Source: an uncultured Paracoccaceae bacterium (GTDB lineage Bacteria; Pseudomonadota; Alphaproteobacteria; Rhodobacterales; Rhodobacteraceae). Taken from it: a DNA stretch of 64,000 nt. Of this stretch, positions 52,529-61,126 are shown piece after piece. The first letter of the stretch is position 1. Every line of letters begins with the position of its first letter. The translations under genes and the position numbers were made by a program. The stretch is taken from contig CALLAF010000031.1 in NCBI GenBank assembly GCA_938002605.1, positions 1 to 64,000 on the forward strand. The letters run 5' to 3'. The notes beneath the pieces were generated by a model that saw only the letters and a program-made list of their open reading frames with translations, searched no databases and was not told the origin of the DNA.

Positions 52529-55098
52529 TCAGCCGCCACCGGAATTTGGAACTGTCCGATCAGTGCGGCCAATTCGGGTTTGCAAGACCCGCAATTGGTG
52601 CCAGCGCAGGTGGCTTCGCCCAATGCGGCGACGGTCGTGGCACCTTTGCCAATCGCGTCTCGCAAGGTGTTTACGCCGACATTGAAACAGGCGCAAACCG
52701 TCGCCCCTGGATCAGGCATATCTGCAGAGACGCGCCCAGCAAGTGCGGCAAGCCCCGCGACGTCCGATCCAATCAGTGTCGCCGCATGTTGGCGCGCCAC
52801 CACGACGGGGCTTGTGCTTGCGAAAAAGAGCGCGGTGATCTTATTGTCTTCGATGATCGCGACGCGCACATCGCCGGTTGCCGCATCATGCATCACAGCG
52901 GCATCGCCGCGCTCGGTTGCTGTAATATTGCGGGCTTCAAGTTCCCAATCTCTTGGGGGTTTCATACCTGCGACTTCGGCCTGCCAGCCAGTGCTTGTTT
53001 TGGCGATTGCGTGATAGGGGCGGCTGGGTTCCATTGCGGCGGCACTGACTGCGAAACCGTACCAAGCGACGTGGCATTTGCTGGCATCAACCCGGCTACT
53101 TTTTGTGGCGGGTTGCCCCGAAGTTGGGTCGGTGCGGGCTGTCACCGCGCTATTCACTGTCCCCGAAGCTGATTGTTGCCGCGTCCAATGGAGCGGGGCA
53201 AACAGGTTCCCCTGCGCAACATTTGTTGAGATCAACGCGCGGAACGTCCCTTTGCCTTTGGGACCGTAGATGGTGACCAGCTCGGCTGTGTCAACGCCCA
53301 TCGCGGCCGCGTCATCAGGGTGGATTTCAACGTAGGGTTCCGCCAGATGCGCGCCCAAACGGGCCGATTTTCCGGTGCGGGTCATCGTGTGCCATTGGTC
53401 GCGATTGCGTCCGGTGTTCAGCGTGAATGTTCCGGCTTCCAATGTCGGCGGTGTGACTGCAATCATGCGGGCCTTGCCGTCGGGATGATAAAACGCCCCA
53501 TCCGCAAAGAACCGCTGTTTGCCATCCACCGGCCACTGCACAGGCGCGAATGATTCATAGTCGACGCCTTCAAGCGCCGTGAGATCAAGGTCTTTGCCAA
53601 ACTCTTGGCTTAGCTTGGTTGTCGCGACATATTCCGCAAAGACATCGCCTGCGGTTTCAAAGTCGAACCCGCCAAAGCCCATGCGCTGCGCCACGTCACA
53701 GATGATTTTCCAATCCGGGCGGGCGCTTGCTGGGGCAGGCAGGAACGCGCGTTGGCGCGAGATACGCCGTTCAGAATTGGTGACGGTCCCGTTCTTTTCG
53801 CCCCAGCCTGTTGCGGGCAGCAGTACATCGGCGAGATCACCCGTATCGGTGCGCGCCATGATATCTGTGACCACCGTAAAAGGTACATTGTTGATCGCAG
53901 CGGCGACGCTGTCAGCGTCAGGTAAGCTAACGGCGGGATTGGTGGAAATGATCCACAACGCTTTGATCTTGCCATCTGCACATGCCTGAAACAGGTCTAC
54001 GGCTTTCAGCCCAGGCTTGGTGCACATCGTGGGACTGTTCCATGCGCTTCGCACGGCATCGCGGTGATCAGGGTTTTCAATATCAAGGTGATTGGCCAGC
54101 ATATTGGCCAACCCGCCCACTTCGCGCCCACCCATCGCATTGGGCTGCCCGGTGACCGAAAACGGACCCATGCCGGGTTTTCCGATGCGGCCCGTGGCAA
54201 GGTGGCAGTTGATGATCGCGTTGACCTTATCCGTGCCAGAGGTGGATTGGTTAACGCCTTGTGAATAGACGGTCACGACCTTTTGCGTCCCGGTCCACAG
54301 CGCGTAGAACTGCGCAATTTCTTCGGCAGTAAGGCCCGAGGCCGCGGAATCGCCTTGCGCTGCTGCAAGCGCAGCGTCGAACCCGTTCACATGGGCGTCG
54401 ATATAAGATTGGTCGAGCGCATCATGCGCGGCCAGATGCTGTAGCAAGCCGTTGAACAGGGCCACGTCGCCATCCGTCTGGATTTGCAAATGCATATCCG
54501 CCAGATCGCTGGTCGCCGTAATGCGTGGGTCGATGTTGACGATGCGCATCTGCGGGCGCGCCCCTTTGGCGGCGGCGATGCGTTGGAAAAGGACCGGATG
54601 ACACCAGGCAAGGTTCGATCCGACCAGCACGATCAGGTCTGCTTCTTCGAGGTCTTCGTAGGTGCCGGGGACCGTATCGGTGCCAAATGCACGTTTGTGG
54701 CCCGCAACAGATGACGCCATGCACAGGCGCGAATTAGTGTCGATATTGGCCGAGCCGATGTAGCCTTTCATCAGCTTGTTGGCGACATAATAGTCTTCGG
54801 TCAGAAGCTGGCCGGATACGTAAAACGCTACGCTGTCGGGACCATGGTCGCGGATCGCTGCACTAAATCGGCTTGCGACCAAGTCAATTGCGTCATTCCA
54901 TCCCGCCTGAGAGCCAAAGATTTGTGGCGCAAGAAGGCGACCATCAAGATCAATCGTTTCACCAAGCGCAGAACCTTTAGAACATAGCCGCCCATAGTTG
55001 GCCGGGTGATCCGGGTCGCCCTTGATCGTGCCTTCTGCGGATGCGATCACGCCACAGCCCACCCCACAATAGGGGCAGGTTGTTTTTACGCCTGTCAT
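52525..55098 (-). CDS. nasA: Assimilatory nitrate reductase catalytic subunit
   Basis: An 857-residue cytoplasmic Mo-bis-MGD enzyme reducing nitrate to nitrite. The [4Fe-4S] cysteines are C8, C11, C15 (TCPYCGVGC) and about C39 (GRLCSKGSALGET). The molybdopterin domain includes GSNLAWCHPVLFQRI, ARTDTGDLADVLLPATGWGEKNGTVTNSERRISRQRAFLP and the C-terminal NTGRNRDQWHTMTRTGKSARL. A BFD-like [2Fe-2S] domain closes the protein (TVCACFNVGVNTLRDAI..TCAGTNCGSCKPEL, about 800-850), as in Klebsiella NasA. It ends PVAAE. Overlaps nirD upstream and trpD2 downstream by 4 bp each. Confidence 0.95.
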   Translation of the reverse strand: MTGVKTTCPYCGVGCGVIASAEGTIKGDPDHPANYGRLCSKGSALGETIDLDGRLLAPQIFGSQAGWNDAIDLVASRFSAAIRDHGPDSVAFYVSGQLLTEDYYVANKLMKGYIGSANIDTNSRLCMASSVAGHKRAFGTDTVPGTYEDLEEADLIVLVGSNLAWCHPVLFQRIAAAKGARPQMRIVNIDPRITATSDLADMHLQIQTDGDVALFNGLLQHLAAHDALDQSYIDAHVNGFDAALAAAQGDSAASGLTAEEIAQFYALWTGTQKVVTVYSQGVNQSTSGTDKVNAIINCHLATGRIGKPGMGPFSVTGQPNAMGGREVGGLANMLANHLDIENPDHRDAVRSAWNSPTMCTKPGLKAVDLFQACADGKIKALWIISTNPAVSLPDADSVAAAINNVPFTVVTDIMARTDTGDLADVLLPATGWGEKNGTVTNSERRISRQRAFLPAPASARPDWKIICDVAQRMGFGGFDFETAGDVFAEYVATTKLSQEFGKDLDLTALEGVDYESFAPVQWPVDGKQRFFADGAFYHPDGKARMIAVTPPTLEAGTFTLNTGRNRDQWHTMTRTGKSARLGAHLAEPYVEIHPDDAAAMGVDTAELVTIYGPKGKGTFRALISTNVAQGNLFAPLHWTRQQSASGTVNSAVTARTDPTSGQPATKSSRVDASKCHVAWYGFAVSAAAMEPSRPYHAIAKTSTGWQAEVAGMKPPRDWELEARNITATERGDAAVMHDAATGDVRVAIIEDNKITALFFASTSPVVVARQHAATLIGSDVAGLAALAGRVSADMPDPGATVCACFNVGVNTLRDAIGKGATTVAALGEATCAGTNCGSCKPELAALIGQFQIPVAAE

Positions 55099-55433
55099 TC
55101 TGCGGCCACTTGATTGACGAGTGCGGCACTAGACAGAAGAATACGCCCGTCTTCGACCTTAAGTTCGTAAGTGGTCACGCGCCCTTCGTCTGCGCCTTGC
55201 GCCTCGCCCGTGGCAAGATCAAACACCCAGTTGCGCATTGGGTCGGTAACCATTTCGCCATGCTGAATGCCGTTCGACAATGGGCCTGCTTTGTCCTCAA
55301 AGTATTCGTCAACGGCATAGAAATTGCCCGACGCCGTACGGAAAACTGCGATGTCGCCCTGCGCGGTCCGTACAAGGCGCGCGCCTTGTACGGGAATGTC
55401 CGTGATGCTTCCGATATCAATGAAATCAGTCAT
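55095..55433 (-). CDS. nirD: Nitrite reductase (NADH) small subunit
   Basis: A 112-residue Rieske-fold subunit partnering NirB. The positions of the Rieske ligands CxH and CxxH are taken by EDKAGPLSNGIQHG and TDPMRNW, so no iron-sulfur cluster can bind. This is normal for NirD, whose E. coli form also lacks the ligands, and argues against an electron-transfer ferredoxin role. It ends NQVAAE. The ATG overlaps the nirB stop by 4 bp and its own stop overlaps the nasA start by 4 bp. Confidence 0.92.
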   Translation of the reverse strand: MTDFIDIGSITDIPVQGARLVRTAQGDIAVFRTASGNFYAVDEYFEDKAGPLSNGIQHGEMVTDPMRNWVFDLATGEAQGADEGRVTTYELKVEDGRILLSSAALVNQVAAE

Positions 55434-57874
55434 TCTGCAGCTACCTTTGTAAAGTCAGCGAGAGGGGTGAATTCATGTGCATCCACGCCTTTGCGTGCGC
55501 GTTCTGCCCATGGGTCAACCTGATAAAATTGCTGCGAATACCGGAACCGTTCGGCCAATGCGGCACAGTTTTCCGGGTCATCTACAATCTGTTCTTTGAC
55601 CCAATCAAGACCTACTTTGGCAATCCATTTATAGGGGCGGTGCAGGTATTGCGCGCCTTCACGGTAAAGCTGGTAGAAGGCACAAGACACATCAATTGCT
55701 TCTTGTTCGGTTGCAACTGTGACCAGCAATTCAGCCTCGAGCAGGTCAAGGCCAGCGGCCCCGCCAACAAGGATCTGATAGCCGCTGTCGACGCAGATGA
55801 TCCCAAGGTCCTTACAGGTGCTTTCTGCGCAGTTGCGCGGACACCCAGACACAGCCAGCTTAAATTTATGTGGTGACCAAGCCCCCCACATTTCTGATTC
55901 AATCTTGATCCCCAGACCTGTCGAATCTTGGGTGCCAAAGCGACAGTGATCGCTACCCACACATGTTTTCACTGTGCGCAAACCCTTGGCATAGGCTTGG
56001 CCGGACATCATGCCTGCTTCGCCCAGATCGTACCAAATTGCAGGCAGGTCTTCTTTTTTGATGCCAAGCAAATCGATCCGCTGACCGCCGGTGACTTTGA
56101 CGGTGGGGACGTTGAATTTATCTGCGGCATCAGCGATCGCACGCAGTTCATCCGGCGTTGTGATCCCGCCAAGCATCCGTGGGACCACGGAGTATGTGCC
56201 GTCTTTTTGGATGTTGGCGTGCACGCGTTCGTTGATGAACCGTGATTTGCCGTCGTCGACCTCTTCTCCGGGCCACGCGCAGACAAGATAATAGTTCAGC
56301 GCTGGGCGGCAAACATGGCACCCGCCGGGGGAATTCCAGTCCAATTCCTGCATCACCTCTGGGATGGATTTAAGCTCTTTTGCGACGATCAGTTTACGTA
56401 CTTCGTCGTGCGACAAATCTGTACACTTACAGACCGTCTCTTTTTCGGGCATCTTAAATTCATCGCCCAAGGTTAGCCCTAGGACCTGTGCGACAAGCCC
56501 AACACATGACCCGCAGGATGAGCCAGCTTTTGAGGTGGCTTTTACCGCATCAAGCGTATCTGCCCCCGCATTGATTGCCGCAACGATTTGACCTTTGGAA
56601 ATGCCATTGCAGCCACAGATTTCTGCGTCATCCGGTAAGGCTGCAACGGCTGCTAACGGGTCCATGGGGGTTCCCCCCTGATAGGCCGGCCCAAAGATAA
56701 GCGTTTCGCGCATATCGGCAATGTCGGTGCCGTCTTTGATCATGCCAAAGAACCAGTTGCTATCAGCGGTATCGCCGTACATCACGGCGCCGATGATCTT
56801 ATTGTCCTGAAGAACAAGGCGGCGGTAAACACCGCGCGCGGGGTCACGGAATACGATATCTTCGCGTTCTTCGCCTTCGGCGAAATCACCCGCGCTAAAC
56901 AGATCACAGCCAGTGACCTTTAGTTTGGTCGAAATTTCCTTTTGCACGAACACATCATGTTCATTCAGCAGGGTTTTCGCGGCAACTTTGGCCTGATCAT
57001 AAAGCGGGGCAACCAACCCAAAGATCGCGCCGTCATGTTCGACACATTCGCCAACCGCCAAAATATCAGGGTCAGATGTCAGCATTTGGTCGTCCACATG
57101 GATACCTTTGCCAACGGCCAACCCGATGTCTTGGGCAAGCTTCACATTGGGGCGGATACCAACGGCCATGACCAGCAGGTCGCATGGCAGCTCGGTCCCG
57201 TCATCCAATTGCAAGGCGCGTACTTTGCCGTTTTCACCAAGAATTTGCTTAGAGTTCGCCTGGCAGCGCACTGTGATGCCTTTATCGACAAGCGCCTTGC
57301 GCAAAAGATAACCCGCGGCCTCGTCTAACTGGCGCTCCATCAGGTGACCCATGATGTGCACCACGGTCACGTCCACGCCGCGCGCGGCCATACCAGCGGC
57401 GGCCTCCAGCCCCAGCAGACCACCACCGATGACGACAACCTTGTTGCTGTCATCCATCGACATCATCAGTTCCGTGTCTTCAAGATCGCGGTAGGCAATC
57501 ACGCCGTCTAGATCATGACCCGGCATCGGGATGATGAACGGGTTTGATCCGGTGCCAAACATCAGCTTGTCATAGGGCAATTCATCACCGTTTTCGGCGA
57601 TGACAACCTTGCGGGCGCGGTCAACATTTGCGACGCGTTCGCCAAAGCGGCAAGTGACGCCGTTTTCTTCATACCATTCGGCAGAATGCGTGACGATTTC
57701 GGCGTAAGTCTTATCACCCGATAGAACGGGGGACAGCATGATCCGGTTATAGTTGCCGCGCGGCTCTGCGTTGAACAAAGTCACGTCATAGGCGTTTGGG
57801 TCGGCCTCAAGCAGTTGTTCAAGCGCACGGCCTGTGGCCATGCCTGCGCCGATTATGATGAGTTTTTGTGTCAT
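55430..57874 (-). CDS. nirB: Nitrite reductase (NADH) large subunit
   Basis: An 814-residue cytoplasmic NADH-dependent assimilatory nitrite reductase making ammonium. Domains in order: FAD/NAD(P)H pyridine nucleotide-disulfide oxidoreductase (KLIIIGAGMATGRALEQLL; VVVIGGGLLGLEAAAGMAARGV); BFD-like [2Fe-2S] cysteine pairs ICGCNGISKGQIV..GSSCGSCVGLV and VCKCTDLSHDE..GGCHVCRPALNYY; siroheme/[4Fe-4S] domain with CVGSDHCRFG and VSGCPRNCAESTCKDLG. It ends TKVAAE. ATG 57874 lies 3 bp after the globin stop, with GCGGAG in the globin's last codons as ribosome binding site. Confidence 0.96.
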   Translation of the reverse strand: MTQKLIIIGAGMATGRALEQLLEADPNAYDVTLFNAEPRGNYNRIMLSPVLSGDKTYAEIVTHSAEWYEENGVTCRFGERVANVDRARKVVIAENGDELPYDKLMFGTGSNPFIIPMPGHDLDGVIAYRDLEDTELMMSMDDSNKVVVIGGGLLGLEAAAGMAARGVDVTVVHIMGHLMERQLDEAAGYLLRKALVDKGITVRCQANSKQILGENGKVRALQLDDGTELPCDLLVMAVGIRPNVKLAQDIGLAVGKGIHVDDQMLTSDPDILAVGECVEHDGAIFGLVAPLYDQAKVAAKTLLNEHDVFVQKEISTKLKVTGCDLFSAGDFAEGEEREDIVFRDPARGVYRRLVLQDNKIIGAVMYGDTADSNWFFGMIKDGTDIADMRETLIFGPAYQGGTPMDPLAAVAALPDDAEICGCNGISKGQIVAAINAGADTLDAVKATSKAGSSCGSCVGLVAQVLGLTLGDEFKMPEKETVCKCTDLSHDEVRKLIVAKELKSIPEVMQELDWNSPGGCHVCRPALNYYLVCAWPGEEVDDGKSRFINERVHANIQKDGTYSVVPRMLGGITTPDELRAIADAADKFNVPTVKVTGGQRIDLLGIKKEDLPAIWYDLGEAGMMSGQAYAKGLRTVKTCVGSDHCRFGTQDSTGLGIKIESEMWGAWSPHKFKLAVSGCPRNCAESTCKDLGIICVDSGYQILVGGAAGLDLLEAELLVTVATEQEAIDVSCAFYQLYREGAQYLHRPYKWIAKVGLDWVKEQIVDDPENCAALAERFRYSQQFYQVDPWAERARKGVDAHEFTPLADFTKVAAE

Positions 57875-57877
57875 GTT

Positions 57878-58297
57878 TTACTCCGCAGCGGGTTTATACG
57901 CTGCATTGACCATCACGCCCGCGAGCGTGGTGTATGCTGCTGTCCAAGCTTCTTCGACTTCGTCGGTGAAGTCGTCTCCTAGCCCAGCTTTGAGTGTGTA
58001 GAGCAACGATGCCCCCACTGTGTCGTAGTGTTCGGCTTTGACGCCATAGTCGATGTGGTTCACGGCCAGTTTTTCTGCGACAGGCACGATTTTATCCAGA
58101 TCTCGCAGGCCGTTTACAACCACGCTCAGCGTCGCCATTAGCTTTGTGCCTTGCTCTGTCACGTCATCTTTGAACATCGGGCGGACCTGCGGTGCGACCT
58201 CGAACAAACGGTTGTAAAAAATCTCTGCGGCGGCGTCCTTTATCGGAACAACTTTTGCAAAGCTATCTTGGACAAGTGAGATCTGGTTCTCGTTCAT
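57878..58297 (-). CDS. Single-domain globin (bacterial hemoglobin)
   Basis: A 139-residue globin of the Vitreoscilla-hemoglobin/flavohemoglobin heme-domain type. Proximal His is H90 (AEHYDTVGASLLYTL). Distal Tyr28 (IFYNRLFEVAPQVRPMF, B10) and the EQGTKLMATL E-helix with Gln at about 49 match ligand-binding flavohemoglobin-like pockets. No FAD/NAD domain, so a separate reductase must regenerate it. Lying between the nitrate transporter ATPase and nitrite reductase (3-bp gaps both sides), it most likely protects against nitric oxide formed from nitrite, or delivers electrons; this is inference. It ends KPAAE; the codons GCG GAG double as the nirB ribosome binding site. Confidence 0.9.
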   Translation of the reverse strand: MNENQISLVQDSFAKVVPIKDAAAEIFYNRLFEVAPQVRPMFKDDVTEQGTKLMATLSVVVNGLRDLDKIVPVAEKLAVNHIDYGVKAEHYDTVGASLLYTLKAGLGDDFTDEVEEAWTAAYTTLAGVMVNAAYKPAAE

Positions 58298-58300
58298 GGG

Positions 58301-59977
58301 TTACTCCGCTGCTATCGATTGTGGCTTTGGTTTTGGTTTGGCGCCGTGTTCGTATTCCTCAAGGAAATCCAAGACCTCTTGGCGGTAATTGTAGTAATCA
58401 GGGTGCTGCAAAAGTGCCTTGCGGGTGCGGGGGCGTGGCAGGTCTACGTTCGTGATTTTCCCGATGGTGGCCTGTGGTCCGTTGGTCATCATGACAACGC
58501 GGTCAGCCAACAAAATCGCTTCGTCCACATCGTGAGTCACGCAGATTGCAGTCACTTTGGTGCGCGACCAAACTTCCATCAGCACTTCTTGCAATTCCCA
58601 ACGGGTCAAGCTGTCAAGCATCCCGAAAGGTTCATCCAGCAGCAAGAGCTTAGGCGAAAGCGCAAAGGCGCGCGCGATACCAACCCGCTGTTTCATCCCG
58701 TTGGACATGCTTGATGCTGCTTTATCCATGCTGTCGGCAAGACCAACACGTTCGAGATAATATTCGATCACATCTTGGCGCTCGGACTGGGATGCTTTGG
58801 GGTAGACCTTATCGACCCCAATCGCGACGTTTTCTTTGGCCGATAGCCAAGGGAACAGGTTGGGGGATTGGAACACCACAGCACGTTCGGGATCGGCGCC
58901 TTGTACATCCCAACCGTCAAGCCGGATCGCACCTTTCGAAATCGGGTTCAGCCCCGCCGCCATTGTCAACACGGTTGACTTGCCGCAGCCAGAATGGCCG
59001 ATCAGGCTAATAAATTCACCTTTATTGACCTTAAGATTAAAGTCTTCGACGACCGTAAGCGGGCCCTTGGGGGTCGGATAGATTTTGTGCAGGCCCGAGA
59101 AGGTCAAGAAACCTTCGTCGCGGGCGCTTTCTTGGGCTTTGGCAACAGCGGCGGGCAGCCCGTGGATCGGGGTCACATCGGGCAATAGGCGCGTGCCTTC
59201 AACCTTGGATGCGATGCCCTTGTCCATCAGATATTTGGTGACATCCGCGCGCAGGGTTTTGAAACCTTCGTGGTTGTTCATCTCGCTGCGGTCGCGCGGG
59301 CGGGGAATATCGACGCTAAATTCATCGCCAAGCGTGCCATCGGGGTTCAGCGCGATGATACGGTCAGCCAGAATGATCGCCTCGTCCACGTCATTCGTGA
59401 TCAGAACGCAGGTCTTTTTGTCGGCGTCCCAAATGTGTTCGATTTCATCGGCCAAATTGGCACGTGTCAACGCATCAAGCGCGGAAAGCGGCTCGTCCAG
59501 CAGCAAGACTTCGGGGTTCATCGCCAATGCGCGGGCCACATTGACCCGTTGACGCATACCGCCGGATAGTTCCGCCGGGCGGCGCGTCATCGCATGGCCG
59601 AGACCAACCATTTTCACGAAATGGGCGACCTTTTCCGTTTTTTCGGCCTTTGGCATATTCGGGAACACACTATCCAGCGCCAGCTGCACATTGCCAGCCA
59701 CCGTGAGCCACGGCATCAGCGAATAGTTTTGGAAAATCACACCGCGTTCAGGGCCGGGGCCTGTGATTTCGGCGTCTTTGAAGGTTACCTTGCCAGATGT
59801 TGGCTTTTCCAGTCCCGCTAGCAGGTTGATCAATGTGGTTTTCCCGGTGCCGGAAAAACCAAGGAGAACAAGAAACTCGCCCTCTTTCACTTCGAGGTTG
59901 ATATTCTTTAGCACGTCAGACTTTTGCAGCCCTTCGCCAAAGCTTTTTGAGACGTTGTCAAACTTGAGAATGCTCAT
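58301..59977 (-). CDS. Nitrate ABC transporter, fused double ATP-binding protein
   Basis: A 558-residue fusion of two nucleotide-binding domains (NrtC/NrtD-like). NBD1 (1-255) has Walker A GFSGTGKTT, signature LSGGMRQRV and Walker B VLLLDEP, but its switch motif is LITNDVDEA, with Asn for the H-loop His. NBD2 (about 285-545) has GHSGCGKST, signature MSNGMKQRV, LLLLDEP and an intact CVTHDVDEA. Each NBD keeps the NrtC/D Q-loop (FQNYSLMPW, FQSPNLFPW). The pair serves one NrtB dimer as an asymmetric motor. It ends QSIAAE. Cotranscribed, 6 bp after nrtB; GCGGAG in its last codons is the globin ribosome binding site. Confidence 0.92.
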   Translation of the reverse strand: MSILKFDNVSKSFGEGLQKSDVLKNINLEVKEGEFLVLLGFSGTGKTTLINLLAGLEKPTSGKVTFKDAEITGPGPERGVIFQNYSLMPWLTVAGNVQLALDSVFPNMPKAEKTEKVAHFVKMVGLGHAMTRRPAELSGGMRQRVNVARALAMNPEVLLLDEPLSALDALTRANLADEIEHIWDADKKTCVLITNDVDEAIILADRIIALNPDGTLGDEFSVDIPRPRDRSEMNNHEGFKTLRADVTKYLMDKGIASKVEGTRLLPDVTPIHGLPAAVAKAQESARDEGFLTFSGLHKIYPTPKGPLTVVEDFNLKVNKGEFISLIGHSGCGKSTVLTMAAGLNPISKGAIRLDGWDVQGADPERAVVFQSPNLFPWLSAKENVAIGVDKVYPKASQSERQDVIEYYLERVGLADSMDKAASSMSNGMKQRVGIARAFALSPKLLLLDEPFGMLDSLTRWELQEVLMEVWSRTKVTAICVTHDVDEAILLADRVVMMTNGPQATIGKITNVDLPRPRTRKALLQHPDYYNYRQEVLDFLEEYEHGAKPKPKPQSIAAE

Positions 59978-59983
59978 GGTCTC

Positions 59984-61057
59984 TTACCGCTGCTCTGTGA
60001 ATGTGAACATGGATTGTAGGGCGTACATGACCCGGTCCAGCATAAAGCCGATGATCCCGATGGTCAGAACCGCAACCATGATTTTAGCCAGCGATTGTGA
60101 CGACCCGTTTTGGAACTCATCCCAGACGAATTTGCCAAGGCCGGGGTTTTGCGCCAGCATTTCTGCGGCGATCAACACCATCCAGCCCACCCCAAGCGAC
60201 AAGCGCAGACCGGTAAAGATCAGAGGAAGCGCGGATGGCAACACCAGTTTGGTGATCTTGGTATAGGTGTTCATTTTCAGAACTTTGGACACTGAAACCA
60301 GATCTTTATCGATGCTGGCAACACCCAGCGCCGTGTTGATCAGCGTTGGCCAAAGCGAACAAAGGGTCACTGTAATCGCAGAGACGAGGAATGATTTTGA
60401 AAACATGCCATCGTTTGTCGCGTAGACCGCTGAGACCACCATGGTCACAATTGGCAGCCAAGCAAGCGGCGAAACGGGTTTGAAAATTTGGATCATTGGG
60501 TTGATGGCAGCGTTTGCCGTGGGGCTTAGCCCTGCCATGATTCCCAAAGGAATGGCGATGAAGGAAGCTATCAAGAACCCAAAGAATACCGTTTTGATCG
60601 ACGTCCAAATTTGATCGTAATAGGTGGGTTTACCTGTGTAAGGGCGATCGCGCACCTTGTCTAAATCGCCGTTGGCAACATGTTCAGCATTGCGAGCGTC
60701 TTGACGTTCGTAAAAGGCGACTTCTTTTTCACCTTCGCGGACCGCATCCGCGTGGAGATTGCCGACCTGTTCCCAGACTTGGGCAGGGCCGGGGATCGCA
60801 CCGAGCGAGGTTTGCACTTTGGGGGCCAATGTGCCCCAAGCGATTAAGAAAACACCAATCGCAAGGATTGGCACGCCGAGCAGGCGCCAAATTTCAGACA
60901 TTTGCGCGCGCGGGTTGTCGCCTGCAATTGCCTTAAGAATAGGGGTCATCCATGACAGGCCCAGAACTTGGAACCATGCGTCTGCCTTGTTGATCCGCGT
61001 AAACAGCCGGGCGCGGCGTGCTTCGGCGTTTAGTTCGGTTGGGTCGATTGCGGTCAT
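59984..61057 (-). CDS. nrtB: Nitrate ABC transporter permease
   Basis: A 357-residue inner-membrane permease of the NrtB/SsuC type. The first 165 residues carry one helix (LLGVPILAIGVFLIAWGTL) and a long extramembrane insertion (about 85-155). Helices 2-6 follow, with the EAA-type loop SVSKVLKMNTYTKITKLVLPSALPLIFTGLRLSLGVGWMVLIAAEML, the contact for the ATPase. The insertion is longer than in standard nitrate permeases of cyanobacteria. Start ATG 61057. It follows nrtA after 69 bp containing a stem-loop and precedes the double ATPase by 6 bp. Confidence 0.93.
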   Translation of the reverse strand: MTAIDPTELNAEARRARLFTRINKADAWFQVLGLSWMTPILKAIAGDNPRAQMSEIWRLLGVPILAIGVFLIAWGTLAPKVQTSLGAIPGPAQVWEQVGNLHADAVREGEKEVAFYERQDARNAEHVANGDLDKVRDRPYTGKPTYYDQIWTSIKTVFFGFLIASFIAIPLGIMAGLSPTANAAINPMIQIFKPVSPLAWLPIVTMVVSAVYATNDGMFSKSFLVSAITVTLCSLWPTLINTALGVASIDKDLVSVSKVLKMNTYTKITKLVLPSALPLIFTGLRLSLGVGWMVLIAAEMLAQNPGLGKFVWDEFQNGSSQSLAKIMVAVLTIGIIGFMLDRVMYALQSMFTFTEQR

Positions 61058-61094
61058 GATGCTGTTGTCCTGTGGTCTGTTAGGGCACGATGGT

Positions 61095-61118
61095 GTCTGG
61101 CCCCGCTTGGGGCCAGAC
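61095..61118 (-). promoter_or_regulatory. Intercistronic stem-loop between nrtA and nrtB
   Basis: Perfect 10-bp arms GTCTGGCCCC (61095-61104) and GGGGCCAGAC (61109-61118) with a 4-base loop and no T-run. Such hairpins after the substrate-binding-protein gene of ABC operons usually protect the upstream mRNA and allow excess binding protein over permease; partial termination is the alternative. Confidence 0.7.
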
Positions 61119-61126
61119 GTGTTCAG

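Noticed and set aside
55095-55433. Loss of all Rieske ligands in NirD as a sign of decay
   Set aside because: NirD subunits, including that of E. coli, normally lack the ligands, so this is the expected form.
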